The translations under genes and the position numbers were made by a program. Source: Selaginella moellendorffii (lineage: Eukaryota; Streptophyta; Lycopodiopsida; Selaginellales; Selaginellaceae). Taken from it: a stretch of 48,040 bases of DNA. Below the pieces are notes generated by a model. The model saw only the letters and a list, made by a program, of their open reading frames with translations, was not told the DNA's origin and ran no database searches. The stretch is taken from assembly GCF_000143415.4 (NCBI RefSeq), contig NW_003314461.1, positions 24,675 to 72,714 on the forward strand, written 5' to 3'. Shown piece after piece: positions 11,299-23,341 of the stretch (position 1 is the stretch's first letter; every line of letters starts with the position of its first letter).

Positions 11299-13232
11299 TT
11301 TGGTATTAGAAGAATTGTTTTAGCAGTTCCTATCCAACTTTTTGTTTTGACTCAAGTTACATATATAGAGACCTTTTTAGTAGATCTAAAGCAACCTATA
11401 TAGGATTAGTTAAATTGCACTATTCAGTAAGAACATTGTATACATGTTTAGTTATTGATAAAGGCATGTATGTAGTTGGTAAGATAGCAAAAAGAACTAT
11501 GCTGATGATATTGAAACCTTTAGATAAGCAAATCAAGAGAATGAAATTTTTATTAGAGATGCTATAGAAGAGGTAGAGGCTGAGTTATAAAAGGAAAAGC
11601 CCAATGCTGCAGTACTACAGCATACTACTTAAGACATTGAGATAAAACATTTGTGAAAGGAAGTTCATAAATTGAATAAAGAGAATAATTAGAAGAAAAA
11701 AAAAAATAAAGCAATTAAACCAGCTAAACCTAAGTAACTAAACAACTATTCAAGTTTTAAGGATAGTGAAGTTTTATAACTACCGCTAGTTATATGAGTT
11801 TCAAAGTTCAAACCCCTGAAACCACCCAACTTCAGAGGGATGCAGGACTATTAAGTTTTGGAAGATTGGGTTTACGATATTGAAAATTATTTTATAGTAG
11901 CAGACATGGATGATCATACAAAGATTACATATGCCCAATCCTTTCTTAGCGATTATGCCGAAACTTGGTGGTGCCTCGGTTTAATCTTGGTTTGAGACTT
12001 CATACAGAGTTGTGGTTGTTAAAGCATTGTAGGGACCTTATGCACTATGTTAATGCATTTGCTCAAAAGTGCATTATAATTACAAATATAAGTGATGAAG
12101 ATGCTTAAAGTTATTTCTTAAAAAGTTTAAATTTATTTTTTTGCAATGAGATTTTGAAGGTTAAGCTAAAGACATATCTGGAGTGTAAGGAGGTAGCAAA
12201 AAAAGTTGCCTTTTAATCACTCACTCATAAAACAGTATCAGTAGCCATATATTGGTATCTTGAACAAAAATAAGAACTCTAAGAATAAACAAGGTGACCG
12301 AAAATAGAGAGTGGAAGGGAAATTCTACTCTAGAGGCTCACAGGCAATGGTTAAGCTACTAGTGGTTGGTGATCACTAGTAGCTTCTTCTGATTTTGGAC
12401 CCTTTGTTCCTCCTCCTAGTGGGTACAAGTAGCAATAACATGCAAAACTTGCTCTTAGCAAAATAGGTAATATGTGTCATTACTTTCATTATGGAGAGGC
12501 AGAATATAGGATCTTGGAATGTCCCAACAAACATAAAATAAAGTCTCATGTCAATGTTATGAGGGAAGATGGTGGTGGTGAAGCTGAAGGAGTTGAAAAA
12601 TTGGTTAATGTAGATTAAAAGGAAGAAAATGTAAGTTACTTTCCTTAAGCTTTTCTTAGAGTTAATGCAAGCATTGATCTATTGATGTATTTTGTAGGTT
12701 TGTCTATGGATATTAAATCCGAGTGATGATTGACATGGGAGGCATGCACAACGTGATATCCAAAGCCTTAGTTAAGTTATTAGAATTGAAAGTTGAGCAA
12801 ATGTCACCCATACACTTCCGATTTGCACAAGGTGGGCAAGTAGCTAGGAAATTTATGAGTGATGTTCTAATAAAGATATCTAAGATGAAAAAAAGATTGG
12901 ATTTTGTAATGTTAAAGATACAAAACTTTCAAATGGTGTTTGGTATGGATTTCTTTAATAAATATATCAAAGGGATATATAGTGCTGGACAAAGTTGTAT
13001 TATATTGAGGTCAAAAAGACATTTTAATATGTCCTTCCAATTGCAAAGTGCTCCTTAGGGAATTGGGATGCTAAATTCTTAATTGCAAGAGCCACTCAAA
13101 AAGTAGTTAAAAAAGGATGTCAAACCTTCTGGGTTCAAGCCATGGTAACTAAGGGTGATATTAACCTAGTTTAAATTAGTGATAAAGTTAATCCTATACC
13201 AAAGAAAATATTGAAGTTATTGACAAGGAATT
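11299..13232 (+). pseudogene. Copy A gag and protease remains
   Basis: Runs parallel to copy B 22116-24118. Recognisable parts are the gag start near 11490, a capsid-like segment near 11880-12000, a damaged zinc knuckle region near 12470-12540, and a retropepsin-like stretch inside the open frame 12723-13058, where the catalytic D-T-G has become D-M-G. Many stops and frameshifts. It breaks off at GAATT (13228-13232), the insertion site of element C. Confidence 0.8.
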
Positions 13233-14346
13233 TGTAAGCGACTAAATTTTCCATTCTACTTTAGTCACTTAACCACAACTCTGACCACTTGGAGGAGTCT
13301 CATTCACAACCTCCATGAGTCCAATCCAGGACTTGGGACTTGCTAGCCCCAAGAATGGCATCCATGGCACTCAACATTTGCACTTGGTCCAAGTGCTCCA
13401 CGTGTCCGATCCCATGACCGACACTCAAAGGTACCACCGACATAGCAGCCCGTTACGCTAAGGCCATGCTCAATCACCTTTGCCACACTGGTAGTCCAAT
13501 ACCACTTGCATCACCGTCTTGGCTCTCCAAGACTAGGCAAACCATCCGTGAGTGGTCATCTCAGATCCACTCCTTAGCATCCTTAGGATGCCCACCGACA
13601 AGGGGAATAGCCTTCCCCAATATCCCTCTGTCAGTCCCCACTAAGTCCCTTTCCGCCCCTGGCCGTGTTTGCCAACACTGCCACTGGATCGAGACCCACA
13701 GGCCCGACCACTAAGTCCCACGGTCCTCTGGGACTTCCTCACCACACGACTGTGTCCTTGGTCACTACCCCAGAGGACTGCTCCTCTTCCTTTCCACAGT
13801 CTCGGCCTTTGGGACAACATTTCGGAACACCGTGGCTTTACGCGAGCCACCTGGGTACTCTCCTCGCCTTCTGCCCTTGGGTGCTCTAGCCATGGGCTTA
13901 GAGCGGGTTCCGTTGAGCCACACCAGGTATCCAAGTAGGTAGTGCCACCCACACTTGGACTGGGAGCATTGGCCAGTCGATCTCCCGGGGGAACTAGAGC
14001 CGGCTCTTGAACACTTCGCCAAGCTACCCCACTTGTCGGTCCATGTTCACTCTAGTCTTGGACTTCCCAGTGGGCAGCTCATCACCCAACACTGGGTCCG
14101 GCCTTCCTAGGCCAAACTGGCCTTTCCTGGCCAAACTGGCTCCACTGCAGTCCTCCCCCCTACTATACTTTTGGAGCTCACCAAACCCCCCAGGGTCTGG
14201 GAGACGAACGCTTTGGGCTTTCACCCTCTCAGGCTCCGGACTCGGACTCGGACTCGGACTCGGACTCGGACTCGGACTCGGACTCGGATTCGGACTCGGA
14301 CTCGGCCTCGGCCTCGGCCTCGGTCTCGGTCTCGGTCCCGATCTCA

Positions 14347-14379
<33 letters not shown>

Positions 14380-15073
14380 CCGGTCTCGGTCTCGGTCTCG
14401 ACTTCGGACTCCATCTCGGACTCCATCTCGGACTCCATCTCGGACTCCATCTCGGACTCCATCTCGGACTCCATCTCGGGTCCATCTCGGACTCCATCTC
14501 GGACTCCATCTCGGGTCCATCTCGGACTCCATCTCGGACTCCATTTCGGGTCCATCTTGGGTCCACCTCGGACTCCATCTCGGACTCCATCTCGGACTCC
14601 ATCTCGGACTCCATCTCGGTCCATCTCGGACTCCACTTCAGACTCCAACTTGGGTCCATCTCGGGTCCACCTCGGACTCCACTTCGGACTCCATCTCGGA
14701 CTCCATCTCGGGTCCATCTCGGACTCCACTTCGGACTCCAACTCGGGTCCATCTCGGACTCCACTTCGGACTCCAACTCGGGTCCATCTTGGACTCCACT
14801 TCGGACTCCACTTCGGACTCCAACTCGAGTCCATCTCGGACACTCCCACGTGTCATGTGTTGGTCCTTTTGGGTCCCTTTTTGGAGCCTCGCCTTTTGCT
14901 CGCTTCGTGCTCGTTCCTCGAGCACTTCGTTGGGAGTTCCACTCCCGCTCTTGACTTTTCAAGTCGGAGCTTTTGGTCCAAACGTGTTACGCTCGTTTGG
15001 CTCTCGCTTCGGCCACTACCATGTGGCGCCCTTTCCGGCTCTACTTTGGGGCCTAGGGATTTTGTGTCTCACA
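13233..15073 (-). repeat. LTR of element C (3' LTR in element sense)
   Basis: Near-identical to 19230-21045 outside the hexamer array. By eye the unique part differs at sites such as CTCAATC/CCCAATC, GGCTTTACG/GGCCTTACG, CATTGGCC/CATCGGCC, CTAGGCC/CTGGGCC and CATGTGGCGCC/CACGTGGCACC. These are mostly transitions, as expected from deamination of methylated cytosine. It holds a 0.6-kb CTCGGA/CTCGGACTCCAT array. Confidence 0.92.
14236..14838. repeat. CTCGGA / CTCGGACTCCAT microsatellite-minisatellite array (left LTR of C)
   Basis: Starts as a pure CTCGGA hexamer run, passes through CTCGGT/CTCGGC variants, then becomes a 12-bp unit CTCGGACTCCAT with interspersed CTCGGGTCCAT and CTCCACTTCGGA variants. 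Because the period is a multiple of three and stop codons are rare in it, several frames stay open on both strands for 200-320 codons. These are low-complexity artefacts, not genes. Confidence 0.93.
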
Positions 15074-18000
15074 ACTCCACCACCCATAGACGAAGTTCGA
15101 TGTCCTCATCGAACGGTAAACCATTTTATAAAGTAACACCCGCATGTGTTACCATTTCCATCCTTGGCACCTAGCCAATATTTGTCAATGGTTTGACATT
15201 GAAGGCTCACCATGCCTTCTCCATATTCGTCAATGGTTTGCCATTGAAGGCTCACCATGCCTTTTGCATATTCCTCAATGGTTTGACACCAAAGGCTCAC
15301 CATGCCTTACCTATCCCCTAAGGAGGGCAGTCTTTCCAACTTAGAGACTGATTGGACCACATATAGTGGTTTTCTCCTTTTATTGGTTTAGTTCTCGCTA
15401 AACCTCTTAGAGACCCTTCTCTAAGTCAATCCCACTACTCCTTCTCAAGTAGTCTCAATTTCCATCTATTGAACGTTTGCACCTTGGAACTTTTACTCTT
15501 TTGACTTTTGGAAGTCAATTTCCTAGGTGTCTCCAACACCTTGCATTGCACAGATTGTGCAACTCCACTTCCCCATCCTAGGAAGCTCATTACTTGAGGG
15601 CACCATCATCCTCTCTTCTATTTCGTGCCACCTTGGGCACTAAGTTCCATTTATCATACTTTGTGCTAGGGCTGTCCATGGCCCTATCATTTGGCTACCT
15701 TACCGCTCCCTCCCTTGGAGCTTCCACTTTCGCCAAATCAGAGCAATTCGGAATTCATCCTTGGAAACACACTTCCTTTTCCGGAATTTGTTAGCGTCCA
15801 ACACATTAGTGTTCCTCGCCTAACTTTGTCACTTGGATTCCTTCCAAGGGATTCCACGGCCCTATCTTGGCCACTCATCTTTTGCTCCTATCCGTTGATT
15901 GTTGCACCAAGCAACATCGAATCTCTACCTCCCTCCTTGAGGTATTCTTGTGATTCCTTAGCAAAGGCTCTGCTTTGCCAAGACTAGGGTGTTTGCCCCT
16001 AGTAAGTCTCTTTAGCATCTTCTGCTGTGGGCTCTATCCACGGCCCAACTTTGTGACCCTCCCATGGGTCTCTTTAGAGACTACTTTCCTTGGACACACT
16101 ATGCCATCGCAATGACATAGCTCATTTCCCTAGGGTGCTTTTCCCACTTGATCACCTTGACCAAGCCACACCATCATCAATAGTTCAAATCAACACTTTG
16201 AACTAGGAACCTTACTCCTTAACCCAAACAAGGACCTTGTCCTTATTTAGCCACAAGATCACCTAGTGATCTCACCTCGGCACCTTAACAGGTTTGCCAA
16301 TAGGTATTAGGTCTTCCAGACCTTTAATTTGTTAACTACGACCCCGGGGGCATCCCCCACACTTGGCGGTGCGCCCAAGCCAGCCCTTCCGGCCAAGGGT
16401 CCATAGCAACTGAGATTAGGTGTCCCCATCTCACTCACCACGTCCTTGGTGCCACTCGCACCAAAGCGTTCAAGTTAGATATGCCGAGCTTTCACACTAA
16501 GCAATCTAACCGTGCATCACGACTCCGAGGCATCCCTCGCTTGGCGGTGTGCCCAAACCAGTCTCCCCACTGAGAGTCCATGACCACCGAAATATGAGTG
16601 TCCTCATATTCCAAACCATCACCACGCCCTAGTGATTTGGGACTCGAACCCAAGCACTAGAGGGTCGGGACTCGAACCCAACCTCCGTATATGCATCTAC
16701 GGACGGCATCACACAAGATGCCTGGCGTGACTCCCCACGCCGGTGCACCAACTTATTTTTAAAGCGCGCTACAGATCACAGCTTAGGAACCTAGTTCCTC
16801 CACACTGCCAAGTCCTCTCACTTGACATGTCTGTGATCATGCATGGACTCCTCCATGCTCGGCCCCATGGCCCACCCTTTTTGAAGTTATCACCTTCAAC
16901 TAGGGTATTTGTTCCCCCGACATGCCAATCTCGCTTGGCAAGTCCTCCGACCACTGTAACATGGTTCCTGCATAAGCGTGAAAGTCCTTGACCATCGACT
17001 TTCGTTCAAAGCCCTCTCTTTGAACACTCAGGAACTACTTCCCTAACCTTGATAGCCTTGCCTCATGGCAAGCTTCAAGACCACGCTTCTGCTGCGCCAC
17101 TCTGATTTCGCGCGTTCCATGAACCATTTACACTTGGCCTTTCTAGGTACTAAGCTACCTAGAATCGTCTTTGGGAACCTTGAAGGAACTCTGTCCCTCA
17201 GCTTGCTAAGGCCTCCCTTTTTGCAAGCCTTCCAAATGCCACATAGTCTAACATGGACAATTCCATATTTTAGACTCTCCATGGCATCACGGTTGCTAGC
17301 GGCAACACCCTCGAGCCCCCACTTGATTCTCCACTTCCAGCTGGCATAACCAACCTTGGTTATGCCCTTTGATTCCTACGGTTCGGTTCTATCCCCTTAC
17401 TTCTTGCTTTTTGGCTTCACACCTTTCCTTTGGTCATTCTCCTCCAGACCAGGAGGATAGCTTTGCACTTTCTATCATGCTTTAGCAAGTATTCTTAGGG
17501 ATGAACCTACCCAATAGCCTAGGGAGTGGTTCCTCAATCCAGGTATGCTCACCCTATAATCCCACACACCGGGATTACGTTGTTGCTTATGGGCCTTTAC
17601 ATGCCCATCACTAGCCTTGCCAAAATTCCATTTTTGGCTTTGTCCAACTCGGGTAGACAGTCCTCTCCTGTCTCCGCAACCTTGGACATTTGGATAGCAC
17701 CTTCTATCCATCATTCGCTAGGGACTTAGTCCCTTGGGCTTTATCCATTGCCCTCGCGACATCAAACACCACCTTCTGGTGTTCTAGAGTGTTCGGGTGT
17801 CCCAATGATGGCTTTCTTGACAATGAGTATTTCCTTTTATGACATTGACTTACTATATCGCAACACAAGCAACTTATCCCCCGTAAGGGTATATCCAACT
17901 TCCCTATGCTATTAAGAAGTCTTGGGTAGCTACCTTCTACCCGTTTAACCAGTTATTTTGCACCTCTTGCTTAGTTGCCTTGTAGTTGTCAAGTCCTACA

Positions 18001-19229
18001 ACTCATTGCTAGTGCTTCCACACCTCCATCATTATCTGGGTCACCACACTCCAACTGCATGCTCTGCAGCTTAGGCTATGCTATTCCCATTTCCATTGGG
18101 ATTCCTTTGGCAAGGGGTCTCATGAACCCACCAACATAGCCTCAAGGTATCACACCTTGGCACATTTGGTGTCTCCACACCATCGGCTCCACGAGCCTAC
18201 CTCTATGACATTTCCCCTTCGTGTCTAAGTCTTTGCCAAGACCAACACCGCTCTTTCTCATGCCAACCATCCGTTAGCACTGCACCATAGAGGTCACACA
18301 CAACTTTATGTCAAAGTTTTTTTTTTTCTTCTGGGAACACCTTTTCCATAACTTTAGCATGGCACATTTTGCCATCGATGAGATACCCTCTGTTCTCATC
18401 CTTGGATCCTATGATCCCCTCCCATCCTTTGTGGGGTACAACACACCTCAGTCCAAATGCTTCCATTAGTCCTTTTAGGACCATCCGTTGACTCTACTTG
18501 AGTCATCCAGCAGTTTTGGACTTAGTTAATCCACAGACCCGTAAGGTCCTACTTGTGAGGCACTAGCTCACTGGAATACACTTCTTGCATTCCTGTCCTA
18601 CTCAAAAGGACTATTTTCACAAGTGTTACTCCGACACTTGATTTTGTTCTCTGGGGGCAACCTTTGCCCCTTAGGACTACTTGTCCATGTGATGAGAACA
18701 CCAACTCATCCCTAAGTACACCCCCCAACTCCTTGGGTTGTTCCAGCATTTATTAAAGGTAGCCCTAGCTACCATTTCAAGGACTTGAGTCCTCTTCCGT
18801 ATTTGACCTCCCACGGTCATTACTTCTGGTCTCACATTCATGAGCACCAACCTCAACTATATGAGGAAAATCTTGTGACTCCTTTATTGCTTTGGAGTCT
18901 TTATCTTTCCCGTGATCCCAACTGTAGTTGTTTACCGCAACTACATTAGCCAGTTTGCTAAGTCAAACGCTCATCTAGATCACATCCTCAACTCTTTGAG
19001 GAAAACCATATACTGTTCCCAAGATCCCAAAGTCGTTCCATTATTGGCCCTTTTCTATCCACCACCTCGTCTACAAGTTCACACATGAACTGTAATGGAG
19101 AGCCATGTCTTCCCGACTTGCTACTCCTCAAGGATAGGCCCACTCCTCGGACCTTCCGATGCCAACACTAGTGGTGATATACTTGAGCACCAATAAAAGT
19201 CGGACTAAGGAACAGCTCCGATACCAAAT
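15074..19229 (-). other. Non-coding interior of element C
   Basis: No frame above about 100 codons and no retroviral motif on either strand. It is cytosine-rich on the plus strand. Seen in it: three direct repeats of about 58 bp at 15178-15308 (each with CAATGGTTTG and AAGGCTCACCATGCC), paired TTGGCGGTGYGCCCAA blocks near 16361 and 16540, two tRNA B-box-like motifs at 16639-16679, and a T-run at 18317-18328. Confidence 0.75.
15178..15308. repeat. Three tandem repeats of about 58 bp inside element C
   Basis: Three successive units share ATATT-GTCAATGGTTTG and GAAGGCTCACCATGCCTT-like words with small differences (TTTGACATTG, TTTGCCATTG, TTTGACACCA). They lie next to the polypurine-tract end of the element. 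Confidence 0.8.
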
Positions 19230-21045
19230 TGTAAGCGACTAAATTTTCCATTCTACTTTAGTCACTTAACCACAACTCTGACCACTTGGAGGAGTCTCAT
19301 TCACAACCTCCATGAGTCCAATCCAGGACTTGGGACTTGCTAGCCCCAAGAATGGCATCCATGGCACTCAACATTTGCACTTGGTCCAAGTGCTCCACGT
19401 GTCCGATCCCATGACCGACACTCAAAGGTACCACCGACATAGCAGCCCGTTACGCTAAGGCCATGCCCAATCACCTTTGCCACACTGGTAGTCCAATACC
19501 ACTTGCATCACCGTCTTGGCTCTCCAAGACTAGGCAAACCATCCGTGAGTGGTCATCTCAGATCCACTCCTTAGCATCCTTAGGATGCCCACCGACAAGG
19601 GGAATAGCCTTCCCCAATATCCCTCTGTCAGTCCCCACTAAGTCCCTTTCCGCCCCTGGCCGTGTTTGCCAACACTGCCACTGGATCGAGACCCACAGGC
19701 CCGACCACTAAGTCCCACGGTCCTCTGGGACTTCCTCACCACACGACTGTGTCCTTGGTCACTACCCCAGAGGACTGCTCCTCTTCCTTTCCACAGTCTC
19801 GGCCTTTGGGACAACATTTCGGAACACCGTGGCCTTACGCGAGCCACCTGGGTACTCTCCTCGCCTTCTGCCCTTGGGTGCTCTAGCCATGGGCTTAGAG
19901 CGGGTTCCGTTGAGCCACACCAGGTATCCAAGTAGGTAGTGCCACCCACACTTGGACTGGGAGCATCGGCCAGTCGATCTCCCGGGGGAACTAGAGCCGG
20001 CTCTTGAACACTTCGCCAAGCTACCCCGCTTGTCGGTCTGTGTTCACTCTAGTCTTGGACTTCCCAGTGGGCAGCTCATCACCCAACACTGGGTCCGGCC
20101 TTCCTGGGCCAAACTGGCCTTTCCTGGCCAAACTGGCTCCACTGCAGTCCTCCCCCCTACTATACTTTTGGAGCTCACCAAACCCCCCAGGGTCTGGGAG
20201 ACGAACGCTTTGGGCTTTCACCCTCTCAGGCTCCGGACTCGGACTCGGACTCGGACTCGGACTCGGACTCGGACTCGGACTCGGACTCGGGCTCGGGCTC
20301 CGTCTCGGCCTCGGCCTCGGTCTCGGTCTCGGTCCCGATCTCAGTCTCGGTCTCGGTCTCGGTCTCGGTCCCAGTCTCGGTCTCGACTTCGGACTCCATC
20401 TCGGACTCCATCTTGGGTCCATCTCGGGTCCATCTCGGACTCCATCTCGGACTCCATCTCGGGTCCATCTCGGACTCCATCTCGGACTCCATCTCGGACT
20501 CCATCTCGGACTCCATTTCGGGTCCATCTTGGGTCCACCTCGGACTCCATCTCGGACTCCATCTCGGACTCCATCTCGGACTCCATCTCGGTCCATCTCG
20601 GACTCCACTTCAGACTCCAACTCGGGTCCATCTCGGGTCCACCTCGGACTCCACTTCGGACTCCATCTCGGACTCCATCTCGGGTCCATCTCGGACTCCA
20701 CTTCGGACTCCAACTCGGGTCCATCTCGGACTCCACTTCGGACTCCAACTCGGGTCCATCTTGGACTCCACTTCGGACTCCACTTCGGACTCCAACTCGA
20801 GTCCATCTCGGACACTCCCACGTGTCATGTGTTGGTCCTTTTGGGTCCCTTTTTGGAGCCTCGCCTTTTGCTCGCTTCGTGCTCGTTCCTCGAGCACTTC
20901 GTTGGGAGTTCCACTCCCGCTCTTGACTTTTCAAGTCGGAGCTTTTGGTCCAAACGTGTTACGCTCGTTTGGCTCTCGCTTCGGCCACTACCACGTGGCA
21001 CCCTTTCCGGCTCTACTTTGGGGCCTAGGGATTTTGTGTCTCACA
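19230..21045 (-). repeat. LTR of element C (5' LTR in element sense)
   Basis: Pairs with 13233-15073. On the minus strand it would carry the promoter, and the primer-binding site adjoins it at about 19213-19229 (plus-strand word CTCCGATACCAAAT). It holds its own CTCGGA array at about 20232-20812, with a unit make-up and length that differ from the left LTR. Confidence 0.92.
20232..20812. repeat. CTCGGA / CTCGGACTCCAT array (right LTR of C)
   Basis: Same organisation as the array at 14236-14838, but shorter and with several unit-scale insertions and deletions in the hexamer part and the CTCCAT part. It gives long spurious open frames of up to about 350 codons in several reading frames. Confidence 0.93.
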
Positions 21046-21199
21046 GAATTAGGATATCTTTCTAAAGGATTTGTCATTAGAGCTACTCTCTAGTCGTGAG
21101 ATTGATTATTGGATTGAAATTGTTCTAGGTTTTAAACTACCTACTCAAGCTCCAAGGCTTGAAGATCAAGGAGATGGTTGAACTTAAGAAGTAACTCAC
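21046..21199 (+). pseudogene. Copy A fragment between elements C and B (protease-RT linker)
   Basis: Continues copy A after the GAATT duplication and aligns with copy B 24118-24270, the linker and the upstream end of reverse transcriptase. It ends at CTCAC, where copy B is inserted. Reading frame destroyed by stops. Confidence 0.82.
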
Positions 21200-22115
21200 T
21201 GTTGTGAATATGACTTTGGGTATCAAAAGATACTTGTTGGCCAATCCTTATGGACACTCTTTCTTTATTGCCACGACGGTAGAAGGTTGGTATTGTTGGT
21301 TCTCTTTATTAGCCCTTCTTGTCCAAGTGTTAGTAAACTAAATTTAGCATCTATACTTAGCCAAACGAGCATAAAGAAGGAATTCTTAAGTGTTTATTTT
21401 GCCAAGCATACTTGGCCCGGCTTGTTAGTTCTCTTTCTCTCTGTCTTGCACTAACTTGACAAAAACCCTTGTGTATTGAAACTAGTCTCTCAATATCGCT
21501 GGATAAAGCTTACCATATCTACCAAACACCTTTGTTATCATGCCTTTTGTGTTAGTCTCATTTCGGTTCCAAATGCTATTTATAGAAAGTGTCTAGATTC
21601 GCTCATTTGGCATATCTACAGATCGGCCTGAACACAATGGTGTTCGTCCTGCGTCCAAATTCACAATTTAGGGATATTCCACATTTAGTAAGTTTTGAGC
21701 TTGTCCCAGAGACTAACTCCTGGTACTAAGGGAGGTTTGGGGTGAAAGCCCAAAACATGTGTTCCTCAGGGAGGGGGAGTGGGGGGCTATGGGGGGTTCC
21801 AAATGTATAGTAGGGATAGTGGTTGGATTGCATGTTCGACTACCTAAGATATTAGTTTGGCTCCCGCTGGGTTGTGTCGCTCTTTATTCTACGTCCGGCT
21901 TGGGTCTAAGCCCAAGCTCCACGCTACTCTAGTCGGTGGGGTACCCTCCTCCTCGTGTGAGGCCACCGTTATGCCAAAATTGTGCCAGACTCCGTCTCAC
22001 ACCATTTTGCATGTAGGTGCTAGATACGGGGAGTTAGAGCTCGTGGGATTGTACCGGACCCTCGTTTTGTAGCGTAACAAGCTTGGCGTTCGGCTCCAAA
22101 TTCATGTGTGCTATA
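21200..22115 (+). repeat. 5' LTR of copy B
   Basis: Begins TGTTGTGAATATGAC and ends GTGTGCTATA, just before the primer site. It matches 28760-29594 plus 30167-30239, the two halves of the 3' LTR split by the Cassandra insertion. It contains a G-rich tract near 21768-21797, shared as a variable G-run by all LTR copies. Confidence 0.9.
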
Positions 22116-22117
22116 TT

Positions 22118-22129
22118 TGGTATCAAAAG
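22118..22129 (+). other. Primer-binding site of copy B (initiator tRNA-Met type)
   Basis: TGGTATCAAAAG lies directly after the LTR. The first eight bases match the plant tRNA-iMet primer site start TGGTATCA. The corresponding site in copy A (11300) reads TGGTATTAGA. Confidence 0.8.
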
Positions 22130-22306
22130 GAAGTTCTCAGCGATTCCTATCCAACTTTTGTCAAATTTTCCGACTCAAGTTGCATATGCAGAGACTTTTC
22201 TAGTAGATCCAAAGCGACCAGTGTAGGATTAGTTGGATTGCACCATTCGGTAAGAACGTTGTATGCATGCTTAGTTACTAATAGAGGCACGCATGCAGCT
22301 AGCGGG

Positions 22307-23341
22307 ATGGTAAAAAGGAACCGTATTGATGATGCTGAAACCTCTAGACAGGCGAATCAAGAGGAGGAAACTCCTGCTAGAGATGCTGCAGAAGAAGTTG
22401 AGGTTGAGGTTGAGTTGGAAGAGGAAGAGCCAGATGCTGCAGCACTGTAGCATATGGCTCAGGAAGTCGAGATTGAGAATTTGTGCAGAGAGATTCGCAA
22501 ATTGAAGAAGGAGAACAAGAAGAGGAAGAAAGAAGTTGAGGTGGCTAAACCAGCTAAAACTAAGCAACTGGACTCCTCTTCAAGTTCTGAGAATGATGAA
22601 GTTCTGCAACTGCCCCCGATTGCACGATTCAAAGTTCAAGCCTCCAAAACCGCCCAATTTCAAAGGCATGCGGGACTATCAGGTTTTGGAAGACTAGGTT
22701 TACGATATGGAAAACTATTTCATAGCGGCAGATGTAGATGATCATACGAAAGTTGCGTGTGCACAATCCTTTCTTACCGATCATGCCAAAACTTGGTGGC
22801 ACCAGGTGTGTGCTGAAAAAGGGCAGACTTGAAGTTGGACTAAGATGCGGTCTCGTATCTGTAAAGAATACTTGTTGGATGATGGTCTGAGACTTTGCGT
22901 GGAGCTACGACAATTAAAGCAGCGAGGGGACCTCATACATTACGTTAATGTGTTTGCTCAAAAACGCATTATGATTGCAAATATGAGTGACGGTGTTATT
23001 TTCTTGAGGGTTTAAGTTCACTTTCTCACAATGAGATTTTGAAGTTTAAGCCAAAAATGTACCTGGAGTGTAAGGAGGCAGCGCAGCAAATTGCCTTTAG
23101 TCACTCTCTTATGAAACAATATTAGCAGCCATATGCTAGTACCTCGGACAAGAATAAGAATTCTAGGAATAAACAAGGTGACCGGAAACAGAGGGTGGAA
23201 GGCAGGTTTTGCCCTAGAGGCTCACAAGCTACGATTAACAAAGGTGGTGGTGGTTGGAGACCACCAACAGCTTTTTCTGGTCCTAGGCCCTCTCCTAGTG
23301 GGTACAAGTAGTAACAACCTGTAAAACCTGCTCTTAGCGGA
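22307..23341 (+). pseudogene. Copy B gag remains
   Basis: ATG at 22307 opens MVKRNRIDDAETSRQ, followed by an acidic glutamate-rich stretch and, after a TAG at 22448, a lysine/glutamate-rich coiled-coil-like part. From about 22640 the capsid-like part needs a frame change and has further stops (around 22696 and 22828). Recognisable segments include AAADVDDHTKVACAQSF-like and FAQKRIMIANMS-like stretches. Copy A has the same region at about 11490-12470. Structural retrotransposon protein, broken. Confidence 0.82.

Larger units (their letters stand above)
13233..21045 (-). mobile_element. LARD-like non-coding LTR retrotransposon (element C), complete
   Basis: A 7.8-kb element bounded by a 5-bp target duplication GAATT. 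It has LTRs of 1841 bp (13233-15073) and 1816 bp (19230-21045), each beginning TGTAAGCGAC and ending GTGTCTCACA. Orientation is minus: the sequence next to the right LTR, read on the minus strand, is TTTGGTATCGGAGCTGTTCC, an initiator tRNA-Met primer site, and the plus strand just right of 15073 (ACTCCACCACCC) reads as a purine tract on the minus strand. The 4.16-kb interior has no long frame and no gag or pol motif, which fits a large retrotransposon derivative (LARD) that depends on another element. The LTRs differ at only a handful of unique-sequence sites, so the insertion is young compared with A and B. Confidence 0.9.

Noticed and set aside
14236-14838. Regular short repeats as a possible CRISPR array or centromeric satellite
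   Set aside because: No spacers; period 6-12 bp; confined to LTR copies of a retrotransposon in a plant genome.
14007-15174. Open frames of 200-320 codons on both strands (Leu-Gly, Arg-Thr, Ser-Asp, Met-Glu-Ser-Glu repeats)
   Set aside because: They are translations of the CTCGGA/CTCGGACTCCAT array in the LTR of element C; several frames are open at once and unit gains or losses differ between the two LTRs.
19952-21093. Open frames up to 353 codons in the second array
   Set aside because: Same low-complexity array in the other LTR; no start context, no conserved protein, frames not conserved between the LTRs.
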